The notes below the pieces were generated by a model. It did not search any database, had not been told where the DNA came from, and saw only the letters and a program-made list of their open reading frames with translations. A stretch of DNA of 40,715 nucleotides, from assembly GCA_009731375.1 (NCBI GenBank), contig BJOX01000288.1, forward strand, positions 450,836 through 491,550, given 5' to 3'. The stretch comes from Paulinella micropora (lineage: Eukaryota; Cercozoa; Imbricatea; Euglyphida). How positions within the stretch are numbered: the stretch's first letter is position 1; the number at the start of each line of letters is the position of its first letter. The position numbers and the translations under genes are program-made. This document shows positions 10,901 to 22,500 of the stretch, one piece after another.

Positions 10901-11765
10901 CAATTTATAATGCTATAGTGATTGCTCCTGCATACAGACAGTATAAACCATTTTAAAAGTGACAATTTACTAACTTTCAAAACAAACCACTTCTATTCCA
11001 GGTACTATTACTTTGCACAGCAATAACATGTACACACGTGGAAACGCAAGTAACAAATATGGATGTATAGTGATTCATAAAAGGAACTTAAATTAAGGGA
11101 AGGGCGAATGTATCAGTAGATGAATAGTAAGGATCAAATAGTAAAGCAAGAAAGGACAAAGTGATACGGAAACATACAGAGATGAACTCCCGTGCATAAG
11201 ACAAAATCTGCAAAACAAGTATTAATATGTTTAAGGATAACAAACACAATTAGTATATCAGTATGTGAGTGAGCTCCCCCTGAACACCACATGTTCGTAA
11301 GAGAAATCAAACACGCAAATATATGTATTTATATGTATAAATATAATATATGAATATAATATGATAATCTCCAATGCGTTTGTGCTCCCCCTGTTTCCTA
11401 CAAAACAAACAGGACCATGCACAACCATTCTGCCATACATTGTGAACATATATATAGAGCTATAAGCTCCCCCTTACGCCTATAGATAAGAGAGGACAAT
11501 AAAACATATATCATATTCATAGATAATTCCATGCACATCGCTTATTCACACACAGGGTTGTAGTGTACGTAGATATAAATAGCATATAACTCATACAAAC
11601 ATAGCATATGACCGTTTCCAAGAGTGACCAAAGACACACACGGCAAGACAAACAGCATTCATAAGACAAACAGCATTCATCATGACTATGTAGGGAATAT
11701 GCTACCTAATTACACCAAAACGTAATGTAAATAGGGATTGTGAACATAAACATATATAAGGTATG
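7910..11765. other. Non-coding interior of the copia-like element, 3' part
   Basis: About 3.9 kb of AT-rich sequence without a recognisable protein. It holds five copies of AGGGGGAG (minus strand) at 9260-9267, 10859-10866, 11274-11281, 11385-11392 and 11467-11474, plus a C/T-rich patch at 10680-10810. Confidence 0.6.
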
Positions 11766-11766
11766 C

Positions 11767-11833
<67 letters not shown>

Positions 11834-11890
11834 GTGCTTCTCTGTCAATGGCTGATGCATTTCTGCACATGCGCCTCCATCGTCTCACCC
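11766..11890 (-). mobile_element. SINE copy 1, 3' end, cut by a gap
   Basis: A (TAA)n tail (ATT on the minus strand) at 11767-11833 is joined to the unique 3' body ending GACAGAGAAGCAC in element sense. The same junction recurs at 12232 and 12901. The rest of this copy lies in the gap. Confidence 0.75.
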
Positions 11891-12088
11891 NNNNNNNNNN
11901 NNNNNNNNNNNNNNNNNNNNNNNNNNNNNNNNNNNNNNNNNNNNNNNNNNNNNNNNNNNNNNNNNNNNNNNNNNNNNNNNNNNNNNNNNNNNNNNNNNNN
12001 NNNNNNNNNNNNNNNNNNNNNNNNNNNNNNNNNNNNNNNNNNNNNNNNNNNNNNNNNNNNNNNNNNNNNNNNNNNNNNNNNNNNNNNN
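11891..12088. other. Assembly gap (198 N)
   Basis: N run inside the SINE cluster, probably caused by repeated (TAA)n tails. Confidence 0.99.
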
Positions 12089-12311
<223 letters not shown>

Positions 12312-12488
12312 NNNNNNNNNNNNNNNNNNNNNNNNNNNNNNNNNNNNNNNNNNNNNNNNNNNNNNNNNNNNNNNNNNNNNNNNNNNNNNNNNNNNNNNNN
12401 NNNNNNNNNNNNNNNNNNNNNNNNNNNNNNNNNNNNNNNNNNNNNNNNNNNNNNNNNNNNNNNNNNNNNNNNNNNNNNNNNNNNNNNN
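12312..12488. other. Assembly gap (177 N)
   Basis: N run between SINE copy 2 and a coding-like fragment. Confidence 0.99.
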
Positions 12489-12489
12489 A

Positions 12490-12777
12490 GATGGAGCTCC
12501 TGAGGGCAAGACTGCACTACGCCGAAGTTATTCCGCAGTCCCAGCAACCTCTTGCAAGACGTCACCGAATGTGCAAGTGCATACACCAAGCGCGGTTGCT
12601 AGAGCTGCCTCGAAACCCCACCCATACCAATCTGGTGTCTGCTGGGTCCTGGGCTATCAACCAGCATATGCGGAGTTTAAGATCTTTTACGCGCGCAACG
12701 ACCCTCCTCCCCAGCATCTACCACCAAAGGGTTATGAGTTGGCGTCACAGTTTAACGCCTTGAGGCTCTTGGGCTGA
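12490..12777 (+). pseudogene. Unrecognised coding-like fragment, open from the gap to TGA
   Basis: One frame stays open for about 95 codons from the gap edge to a TGA at 12775-12777. It reads like protein rather than low-complexity sequence (for example GYQPAYAEFKIFYARNDPPP and PKGYELASQFNALRLLG). The stop is followed at once by an A-run and then (TAA)n, as at the 3' end of a reverse-transcribed element. It could be the C-terminus of a LINE or other transposon protein, or a retrocopied gene end. I do not recognise the family and the start is hidden in the gap. The base composition is clearly more GC-rich than the surrounding element. Confidence 0.4.
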
Positions 12778-12786
12778 AAAAAAAAT

Positions 12787-13168
<382 letters not shown>

Positions 13169-13209
<41 letters not shown>
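13169..13209. repeat. (TAA)n microsatellite beside the SINE head
   Basis: About 13 TAA units directly next to the 5' end of SINE copy 3. It is probably the tail of an older SINE into which copy 3 inserted, or a pre-existing (TAA)n target. Confidence 0.8.
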
Positions 13210-13210
<1 letters not shown>

Positions 13211-15300
13211 GTATGTATGGAATATTATTACAATATCCAGGCGTCCCTGGTTAATTCCAAAATATACATATGTAAACCTAAGACCCATGTTCGGGAACTT
13301 AAAAGGTGAAGACCTACAACAGAAAAAGAACTTGAACATAAAGTAAAAGGCAGTGTGTAACACTTACCACACACACACACGCACACACACACACAAACTT
13401 CAACGCCTCATATGCATAACACACAGCCATATTCAACTTATTGGCTATAGGACCTGTACCTAGACCCTGTACTTAAATATGTTTATTCCCAATTACATCG
13501 CAGAAAACAAACAACTATATTTGATTATGAAACATGATAATACACGAACAGCACCTAGTAATTGCACACACGTATGATACTCAGTCGTTTCTACATTGCG
13601 CATACATCCATAACACAACACAGCAATACAAGCATTGTATACCATACGATTATTACAATAGACTAGACACACATACTATCACAAGCAAAAATAATGGTAG
13701 TATAATAAAAATAAGGCGAAGTGACAGGGCGGAGATATGTAAACAACATTTACGTACAAATTAAAGTACAGACCAATCTATGCATCCAACTATGACATAT
13801 AACATATAATACCGTAATATGTCATGACACTCATTATATATATATATGTATATATAATATAATATATAATATATGAAAATCTCGATTGACAAATCTCACT
13901 CTCTCTTTGGGGACAACTGCCAGTGTACAAACTAAACACATGTACACAATTTATGAATAAAAAGCTCATATAACTCACAAACTCTCTAAATGCATGTGGG
14001 AAGAATAATAAAGTATAATAGCAGGAGGGCTGATAGAAAAAAGGAAAGAAGACAGTAGATCACTCAGCTCGTTAGCTGCGTTCGAAAATACACACGGACG
14101 GCGATCACTACTCAGTCCGCTCGCTATACTATCTATCACAAGCTAACAAGTAGACAACATGACGTCACTACCACAGTTGTGTATACGAAGAGACATAAGT
14201 AACAAGACATATAGTTCAACATGAGCACAGATGTGACAGACGACAAAGACGAACGAGTGGACAACGTGAGGATAATATCAAAAAGTACAAAATACATCGC
14301 AACATAAAAGCCATGACTGTCTATTATACTTAATGCTAAACATCTCTAACTGCTGTCTATTAAACTCGACATCTACTCATATTACTACTAGTAGTTAGTC
14401 TATGGGTTTGTTCGGGCTCGGGGCATAGCTATTACAGCTCGTATCACCAAGACACACCAAAACCCAAACAAAAGTGTCGAAAATGACACAAGACTAGACT
14501 AGCTAAACTCTCAATATAGCCAGAAAATATTGTACTTATGAGGATAGGGGAGAGACACATAACATCCCTATAACATTTTGACTGTATCGAACACACTAAA
14601 GTGATAATGATGAGTCAAATACCAAACTGCGCCAATGTTTGAATATATGTATAAGATATGTATGAATGGACGTAGGTACATTGTATGTATACGTATTATA
14701 TCATACCAACATTAACTATACCATTCCATGTCATGCCATTCCATAACATAACTCTCGTACACATCACACACTCGTGACATCATCAGAGAGGACAGGCGAA
14801 GCATAGATATATATGCTCACTCACTATCCTGACAGAGACGTACAAATATGATAATATCTCACAGACTTGCAAGCTTAAACTGTAGGACACATCACATTAT
14901 ACATCAAACAACAAAGCTATAAGGACTAAAATAATGACGTATGTAAACCACTGACCACACAAGACACTGAGTCTCATTACATCACAGTCTCTATCGATAC
15001 AACTGACAGACATGACAGAATGCACTCATAAGAACACAGCACATTTATTATCGTCTCGTTCTACATGAAGCTCATCCAACTAGTTGCTACCACAAATAGA
15101 CATAGTCATGCCACAAGCACGTCACTGCACACTTGCACGATTTGACATTCATCTTAATGAGGTGAAATAACTGTTCTTGGTGTTCTCCCACGTGAACGTC
15201 ATTCAGACACTTCACGCCCTGATTGGCTGGCTGGTGGAGTGTACTCAGACCGCTCCCACCACAGCTGTGAGGCTCAGCTCCACTAGCACGGGGCAACACC
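13210..15300. other. Non-coding interior of the copia-like element, 5' part
   Basis: AT-rich sequence with a small (CA)n at 13370-13395 and an (AT)n patch at 13835-13875. No retrotransposon domain can be recognised on either strand; the open frames are short and lack family motifs. Confidence 0.55.
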
Positions 15301-15314
15301 TTGTTTTTATTTCT

Positions 15315-15600
15315 AGAGAAGCAGAACGGGGTCCTTGACAATCAAACCCCAAAAACTGCTCTTTCACGGTATATCGTTTTTGTCGCAGAACATCTACGGG
15401 GTCAGCCAACCGGTGCAAGCTACCCTAAAACTGCTTTTTGTTTTTGATCAGTAGAACGGGCAGATCACTCCCAAAAACTACTTTTAGATGTTTGATTTAG
15501 AACGGGCAGGGTCTCGGCAACAACTCCCGAAACTACTCTTTGTTTTTGATTTCGCAGAACGGGCAGCGTCTCGGCGACCACTCCCAAAACTGCGGGAACC
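15315..15600. repeat. Degenerate tandem repeat in the 5' leader of the copia-like element
   Basis: About four diverged copies of a 60-70 bp unit built from CAGAACGGGCAG, GTCTCGGC, ACTCCCAAAACT and a TTTGTTTTTGATTT spacer. They lie just inside the 5' LTR, in the region where leader RNA signals are expected. Confidence 0.65.
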
Positions 15601-15630
15601 CATGACCAAGCAAGCGATCAGCCACGACCA

Positions 15631-15642
15631 AGGCTCATGACC
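15631..15642 (-). promoter_or_regulatory. Primer binding site, initiator-tRNA-Met anticodon-loop type
   Basis: GGTCATGAGCCT directly follows the 5' LTR in element sense. The complement, AGGCTCATGACC, contains CTCAT with the CAU anticodon in an anticodon-loop-like setting and differs at one base from the common eukaryotic GGCTCATAACC of initiator tRNA-Met. Use of an internally cleaved half tRNA as primer is established for Drosophila copia. Confidence 0.6.
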
Positions 15643-15972
15643 TATTATGTAACCTAATAGCAGAATTACATTCAGAGACAAGCGGTTCACAGTCTAGCTC
15701 ATTTCAGACCGGCAGAGGTTGGCTGGATCGATTTGCTGGCTCAAGGCACTCCACTACTACATAGGGAAGCCTTTATTTTGTCGGTTCTGAGAGAAACAGG
15801 CGGCCAGAGTAAGCTGTTCGGCTGACAATGCTGTGCTTTTGGCCCCACGTTATGGGTCCAATATATTTATATTAAACAGTTCGATCTAAAGCAGCAACAT
15901 TGCATTGGGGATTCTAACCAGTAACTGTGGTTGAATACTTATTAGACTAGCTATGTAAACCATAGTCTAACA
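15643..15972 (-). repeat. 5' LTR of the copia-like element
   Basis: 330 bp, the partner of 7567-7901, followed on the right by the GTTTC target duplication (15973-15977). Confidence 0.85.
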
Positions 15973-15977
15973 GTTTC

Positions 15978-16954
15978 CAGTTATTAATATGACTCAGTGA
16001 TTCACGTCCTTGTCAACAGATTTACCGCTATGACTGTCACGGTAAAAAGGACAAACTTGAAAGGCCGCGGCAGTGATATGGGAAAAAGGCTGTCAATTCA
16101 TAGCTGAATCAAGTTTTTAAGTTGATCGTTTGAAGTCATTTCTGAACAAAATCGAAAACTAGTTAGTGAAGTCGAAACTTTCAACGTCACGAGTCGTGCA
16201 GAGAAGAATCTAACGAGCCTGTCAAAAATAGTGAAAGGTCAGCGGTAATGGTTTTGGCTGGTCGTTAAAGGGCCGCGAGTCAGTCTGATAGCTCCCCCCA
16301 GACGTAACGGTTAGTAGACTCACTGAGTTGCGTACAGAATGAATGACTAACGATGGGTCAGTGACTTGTCTCGCTAAAAAAAGGGACAAGGAAAAATGAG
16401 AGAGAGGTGGGTCTCCTTAAACCATAGATGATGGGGGAAGATCATATGTAAATTCAACATAAGGAAAAAGTCCTTAGTGCAGTGAGGGCTTTGACTTTTT
16501 TTGAATTTATTATTTACGCATAGGATTCCTCATATATCATCTTCTTGAAATATTTCACTGTGGTGAGCATATGCTTATCTTTAGTAGTTTTTGGGCAATC
16601 TGTAATTGAAGTTTTGAAAAAAAGCACCATTACGTGTTCAAAAAAATTCGGAAAAGACAGGTCGGGAGAAAAAAAATTTTCTATATCAATGTGGTTAAAA
16701 AATAGTTTACAACCACGATTATGATTAAAGAATCTGTCTTTGTTTGTTATTTTATTAGCTTTTGAACTATGAAACGTTGTACAATACGTCTTAATAAATA
16801 ATTTGATCGAATTTTGGAAAATTTTCAACATCTCTGAGAAACACAGTGTCGGCCGGAAAACAGTCCCTCAAGGGCAGATGACAAAGCAAACAAAAATTTA
16901 TTATGAAAAGAATTACTGCTCCTATAGCTCATAAACGAAATGGGGGGGGGGGGG
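15978..16954. other. Intergenic, no gene recognised
   Basis: Ordinary sequence ending in a G-run at the gap. A 105-codon minus frame at 16514-16831 is rich in Phe, Lys and Asn as expected of AT-rich DNA and has no motif I can name. Confidence 0.45.
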
Positions 16955-17483
16955 NNNNNNNNNNNNNNNNNNNNNNNNNNNNNNNNNNNNNNNNNNNNNN
17001 NNNNNNNNNNNNNNNNNNNNNNNNNNNNNNNNNNNNNNNNNNNNNNNNNNNNNNNNNNNNNNNNNNNNNNNNNNNNNNNNNNNNNNNNNNNNNNNNNNNN
17101 NNNNNNNNNNNNNNNNNNNNNNNNNNNNNNNNNNNNNNNNNNNNNNNNNNNNNNNNNNNNNNNNNNNNNNNNNNNNNNNNNNNNNNNNNNNNNNNNNNNN
17201 NNNNNNNNNNNNNNNNNNNNNNNNNNNNNNNNNNNNNNNNNNNNNNNNNNNNNNNNNNNNNNNNNNNNNNNNNNNNNNNNNNNNNNNNNNNNNNNNNNNN
17301 NNNNNNNNNNNNNNNNNNNNNNNNNNNNNNNNNNNNNNNNNNNNNNNNNNNNNNNNNNNNNNNNNNNNNNNNNNNNNNNNNNNNNNNNNNNNNNNNNNNN
17401 NNNNNNNNNNNNNNNNNNNNNNNNNNNNNNNNNNNNNNNNNNNNNNNNNNNNNNNNNNNNNNNNNNNNNNNNNNNNNNNNNNN
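16955..17483. other. Assembly gap (529 N) between two poly-G runs
   Basis: The N run is flanked by G-runs on both sides (about 16942-16954 and 17484-17505), a sequencing-blocking context. Confidence 0.99.
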
Positions 17484-17505
17484 GGGGGGGGGGGGGGGGG
17501 GGGGG

Positions 17506-17754
17506 TTCAACTACACTATAGCTTGAATTCCGGGGGAAGGGGAGCTAAAAAACAGTGGCATGAAACCTATAAGAAAACTGGTCAAAACTCTTTTGACATT
17601 CCGACATCTTGGACTTACCTGCCTCCAGGAATGAAGCAGGCACATCCCTATTTCAATATTTTTGTATCTATCGTAAGTATATGACAGGGAGACATGATTA
17701 CAATAAAAAAACTGTAGGAGCAAGGTCCAGGAAAAAATATACATGCATGTATAG
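17506..17754. other. Short intergenic stretch
   Basis: No gene or repeat recognised; it ends at the left edge of solo LTR copy B. Confidence 0.5.
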
Positions 17755-18486
17755 TGTAACACCCACGGTATATTACATTGTTATTACGCTATTGGTTTTT
17801 ACGGGAAATCACTCGTGGAAGTGATTCCTTGTTATTAAATGTATTTTAGGATGAATTCTTATTACATTTCCGGTTTTGAAGAATACTTCCGGTTTAATGT
17901 TGTATTCTGGATAAAGGGGTATGGGGTAAAAGCTTGGAAGCTTAAATCCCACAGGGTCTTAAATCCTATATTTTGGTCTTAAATCCTATATTTTACACTT
18001 AACCGTGTACCGGAGTGGTGAAGGTTATTAGGATGTAAATTATACAAAGCTGTGGCATACTTATTGATTAACCTCCCACATTAATAGCGTTGACCCGAAC
18101 CTTTGTAGCAAATGTAGTAACCGTTTGAAGTTATGGAAAATTTACACGGAAATTCTGTGAAATTTGGCAGTTTTTCCCGTGAGTGGGAATTTAATATTGG
18201 CTAAATAAGGGAAATTGCACTTATGGGTTGTTGTTTAGGGTATGTTTTGGCATTTGTGCAGGTTGCGGACGTAACGCATCGTGTCAGTTGACACGTGTCA
18301 AATGGACACTCAGTTTTTAACTGTTTTTCCCTCTGGCTTGTTGTTTGCCGGGTTCAATTCTGGCTTCCCTTTCTACTACAGAAGTGGAGGTTAGCCTTGA
18401 ACCAGTTGCGTTCAGTTTTATTATTAAATTCCTTTTATTTCAACTTCCTTTGAGCTCGTAAGGGTAAGACCTCCGGTCTTAATACA
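17755..18486. mobile_element. Solo LTR (copy B), paralogous empty site for the piggyBac
   Basis: 732 bp from TGTAACACCCAC to CTTAATACA, matching copy A end to end. Flanks ATAG and GTAG differ at one of four bases, so the target duplication is imperfect or decayed. Where copy A is split by the piggyBac, this copy reads straight through TTATTATTAAATTCC with a single TTAA, confirming the insertion point. It carries a small duplication of TCTTAAATCCTATATTTT near 17957-17991 that copy A lacks. Confidence 0.82.
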
Positions 18487-18536
18487 GTAGGTCAGACAGG
18501 TGAACTTGTGAAAACACACTTTTTCAACGGGTTTGT

Positions 18537-18755
18537 TGTACTATCCCCCAACGATAGCTCAATGGAAGAGTAAGTCGGTAATATAACCAAACACAGTCCT
18601 CAAAAAAGAGAATGATGTCTCGTTATATTAGCTCAGTGACGCAAAGACAAAAAGCCGCCAAAAGACCAGGATCAAATTGGCATTTCAGACGTGTCCGGCC
18701 AGACGAAATCTATAAATAAGTTTTTTACCGGATAATTCGGGGGGTGATGTCCACA
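18537..18755 (-). repeat. 3' LTR of the Ty3/gypsy-type element
   Basis: 219 bp, 3 substitutions and one extra C relative to the other LTR, with TG...CA termini. It begins 50 bp to the right of solo LTR copy B. Confidence 0.93.
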
Positions 18756-18759
18756 GTAC

Positions 18760-18767
18760 ACCCTCCC
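18760..18767 (-). promoter_or_regulatory. Candidate polypurine tract
   Basis: GGGAGGGT in element sense, five bases upstream of the 3' LTR start. It is the only purine-rich run next to the LTR, but the intervening GTAC makes it imperfect. Confidence 0.45.
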
Positions 18768-19577
18768 AGTTTTTTATGGCGGAACTTCGTTTCCGACATA
18801 ATACGCTTTGAACTGATTTCTTTTCTGACTAAGATTCGTTTAGAGTTATGTATGAAGATACATCAACCCACGAATTAGCCGTTATAAAACAACAATGATA
18901 CTTGCCCCGGTACCAATCGTATATATACTCTAGCACATTCAGTATCTATATTAAAATCTTCCTCTTTCTTCTGTCGATAAGATATTTGTGCAGTATGTCC
19001 AAGTATAATGTTTTATGGTTGAGTAATAATGTAATGTCGCCATTTCCATATATATGTAATAACCGGTCGTCGGTTTCCATAAATACATTTACTTTTTGTG
19101 AAGACATACCCTTGTATAAATCGGTATCATTTAATATAGTGTCAGGTGATCAAGTCTGACGACTATATCCGAAGTTGGGTTGAGTGCGCCCTAACCTTGC
19201 GATATGCCGATACAAGTAGAGATCGATGGAATCCGGTGTAGCAGTTCATGTTATTAAAATATATCAGTTCTTGATTAGACTGTAGAGTCTTTAATGAGAT
19301 CATCATTCTGGTACTAATGCGGGTCGTATCCAGGAAACACCATCGCTCACTCAAATAGCGATCCCGTAACGGTGCTGTTTCGTGGCCGTCTCGTCTGTCT
19401 CTGCCGAAGCAAGAGAATAGAATGCCTATTTTTTGTCAGCTGTGTCTTGTTAATCTCTAGAAGAATGAATGCTGTAGTAGCTTTAATATCTAAGTAAGGT
19501 TGTCGGGACGATATTGGATCAATGCTATGTTCGCAATCGATCAGGTCCACAATACTTCTAGAGAAAAAAAATACTTA
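18768..19577 (-). other. 3' untranslated region of the Ty3/gypsy-type element
   Basis: About 810 nt between the end of pol and the polypurine tract. Only short frames without membrane segments or motifs are present, so I see no env. Confidence 0.6.
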
Positions 19578-22500
19578 CTATAGACGCCGTTTACGCGCGC
19601 GGACTCCTTTACCTGGTGGAGGACCTCCAACCAAAGTTAAGTCTAAGGTAGACTGTTCGAGGACGTCCCAAATTTTGTGAGGGATTGCGCCTTGTGCCAA
19701 GTCAAAAGGAATGTCCAGCACCCCTCGTGGTAGTGCTTGTATGGTCCACGCGGTATGATCTTTATCTGTGGGAGATATGGTATCATCCCATGTCTCAAGT
19801 TTCTTGGCGTCTTTATATACTGGAAGGTATTGTCTTACTTTAGGATCTTCCACTGGATCCAGACTCCTCCAGAAATGTAAGACTGGTTGTATTATTTGTG
19901 CCGCAGTCGAAATTCGATTCGATCGCGTATGGCGTTTGTGAGGTACTGCCATGACTCTCATGAGATATAAATCTGAGAGCGTGTCATCGGCTACGTGTTG
20001 AGCCGCAGGCCTCACCAAGTAAAAAGCGTCTTTGGCCCATGAAATATGTCCAATCGCATCTCCTTCTTTCCAACTGGGGTGAACGAGAGTGTCATTGCCC
20101 GCGCGAGGGTCTTGATCTCCGTCATCGCTCCCCTCTTGATGGACTCCTTGCGAACGTGCCGTCCTTATCGCCTTTCTCGGTCGGTCGTAGATAAGGTCAT
20201 TTTGCGCTCTCCTTATTTGCGCCTCCGTGAACTTTCCTTCCGGCACGTTCGACTCCACCCTTTTGCGGGTCTGAGTCCCCGCCGCACTTTTGCGGTCGGT
20301 GGCCCGCTTGTTCTCCAGCTCAGCCTCCTCCTTCTCCGCAATTGGTGCCCTGTAGGCATCCCGTTCCGAGATATCCTCCTGACGGATTGGTGGGACCTCT
20401 TTAAAGTCAGCCTCCATCCGTTTGAGTGCTTGATCAACGGACTCATCTTCAAGTAGGAAGGGATCATACTTAATCAGCCTTCGTACATTGACTATTTGAA
20501 CTTTCCCTCTGCCCCTGATTTTATAATTCAAAGGCCCCATCTGTTCCATGATCTGGTATGGTCCTTTCCAGTGGATGAACAGCTTCGAGCTGACTCCCTG
20601 AGGAACCTGAGGATGATACAGTAGTACAATATCCCCGACCTGAAATCTGACTTGATCCAGGTGTGCCTGCCTGACACCTTCAGCATCAGTCTTCCTGCGC
20701 TCCGCCTCCCTATGCGCCTGTACTATTTGCTCCGCCTCCATCTTCGCCCGAAGTCTCACCCCAAACAGCTCATCCTGATCTGCCCATGAATCTTTTGGGT
20801 GCAGCAGTGAGGCTGGGATGGCGGGCTCACGCCCATATACCAATTGGTATGGCGAGACGGAACCTTTTGAACCACCTAACGCTGTAGAGGGTAGGCAATT
20901 CATAGCAAAGGCAAACGAGGATGCTGCCTCCACCCATGCCTTTTGGTTCTTCTTCTTCATACAATACATCTTCAGCGCGGCCTTGAGGGGTCTATGCACC
21001 CGCTCTATCTTGCCGTTCGCTCTGGGGTTATAGGCGGTGACATATTGCCATTTCATGCCGTAATATGCAGATAGCTTGTCGATGACTTCATTATTAAAGT
21101 CAGAGCCTCGATCTGAGCATATTTTTCTCGGCACCCCAATCTGTGAGATGATCCTGTCAATCAACGCCTTGGCTGTTGTTTCGCCCGTAACGTCTTTGAC
21201 TGGGACCACCCATACATAGTTGGTGGCTCTGTCTATGGCCGTTAGAAGGTATCTGTAACCTTCCGTCGTGACCGGGAAAGGTCCTACATGATCAGTGTGT
21301 AAGAACTCGAACATTCCTAAGTGTAAAGGAAAAGTCCCGATCAGGCCAAAATTCGCCTTCAATGGTGTTTTGGATGTCTTGCATGGGATGCATGCATTGA
21401 CCTGTTCATCAATATTCTCCTTCATCTTCTTCCACCAGAATCGTCTCGAAATGAACATATGCGTTCTTTGTCGGCCCGGGTGCGCCAGTAGTGGGCAGTT
21501 ATGAGCAGCGACAAAAATGATGTGTCTGAGTTTCTCAGGAACCCAGAGAGTCCATTTGTCTGGTTGTGATGCATAGCGCCCGTGTTGGCCTTTGTACCAC
21601 AAGAGACCGTCTCTCCACCCCATCTCCTTCTGTTGCTCCTTAATCTCCTTCGTCATTTTCAGCTCGTTCGGGTTCTTGTATAGCTGTATTAGCTCTTTGA
21701 ACTCCGGATCGAGAGCCTGTTGCTGTCTCCATGCAGTGGGTGAGGCTATGTGGATAGTCCCATCCTCTAGCTGCACTCCTATCCTCTCAGGGTTTTCGTC
21801 TAACTCCTCCTTGTTCTCCTGCGGGGGTTCCGCATATGCTTCTTGCTTAATCTCTTCTTGTTTTATCTCCGCCTTCATATTCTCATATGCTTCATAGGAC
21901 CACTCAGCATCCTCGAGGACATGTGCTGTACAACATATCCCATGATCCGGACCTTGCGGGCTATGACGTAGACCCGATCGGTTATATCGGACCCCTCTCG
22001 CCATCTGCATCGACTCGATATGATGCACTTCGTATGTGCAGTCTGGGGATAGATCCTCCATTTCTGCTGATGATACGAGAGCTGCCACTTCTGAGTGAAA
22101 CTCTAGCCTGGAGAGGCTGTCAGCGACAACATTTCGCTTGCCGGGTAGATGGACCATTGTAAAATTGAAACATGACAAGAATGCCTGCCATCTCGCTAGA
22201 CGGCCAGTCTGTTCATGATTCATCAGCCATAGTAAATTCTGGTGATCAGTCCTTACTATAAACTGAGGTCCACCCCATAAATACTCTCTCAACCGTTTGA
22301 GGGCCCAGACCACCGCCAGTGCCTCTCTCTGTCTCGTACAATAGTTTCGCTCCGCCGAGCACAACTTTCTACTTATAAACATGATCGGGCGCAACTTTTT
22401 CTCCTCATCTTCCTGTTGTAAGACTGCGCCGATCGCGAACTTTGATGCGTCTGTGTCGACTACGAATTGCTTCGAAAAGTCGGGCATCATCAGCACGAGT

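Noticed and set aside
16514-16831. 105-codon minus-strand frame as a gene
   Set aside because: Composition is typical of AT-rich non-coding DNA, with no motif or splice context.
18768-19577. Envelope-like gene between pol and the 3' LTR
   Set aside because: Only short frames without signal peptide, membrane segment or cleavage motif.
20046-20456. Plus-strand frame opposite pol (136 codons), and similar antisense frames at 24361 and 26982
   Set aside because: Antisense shadows of the retrotransposon proteins; no independent evidence.
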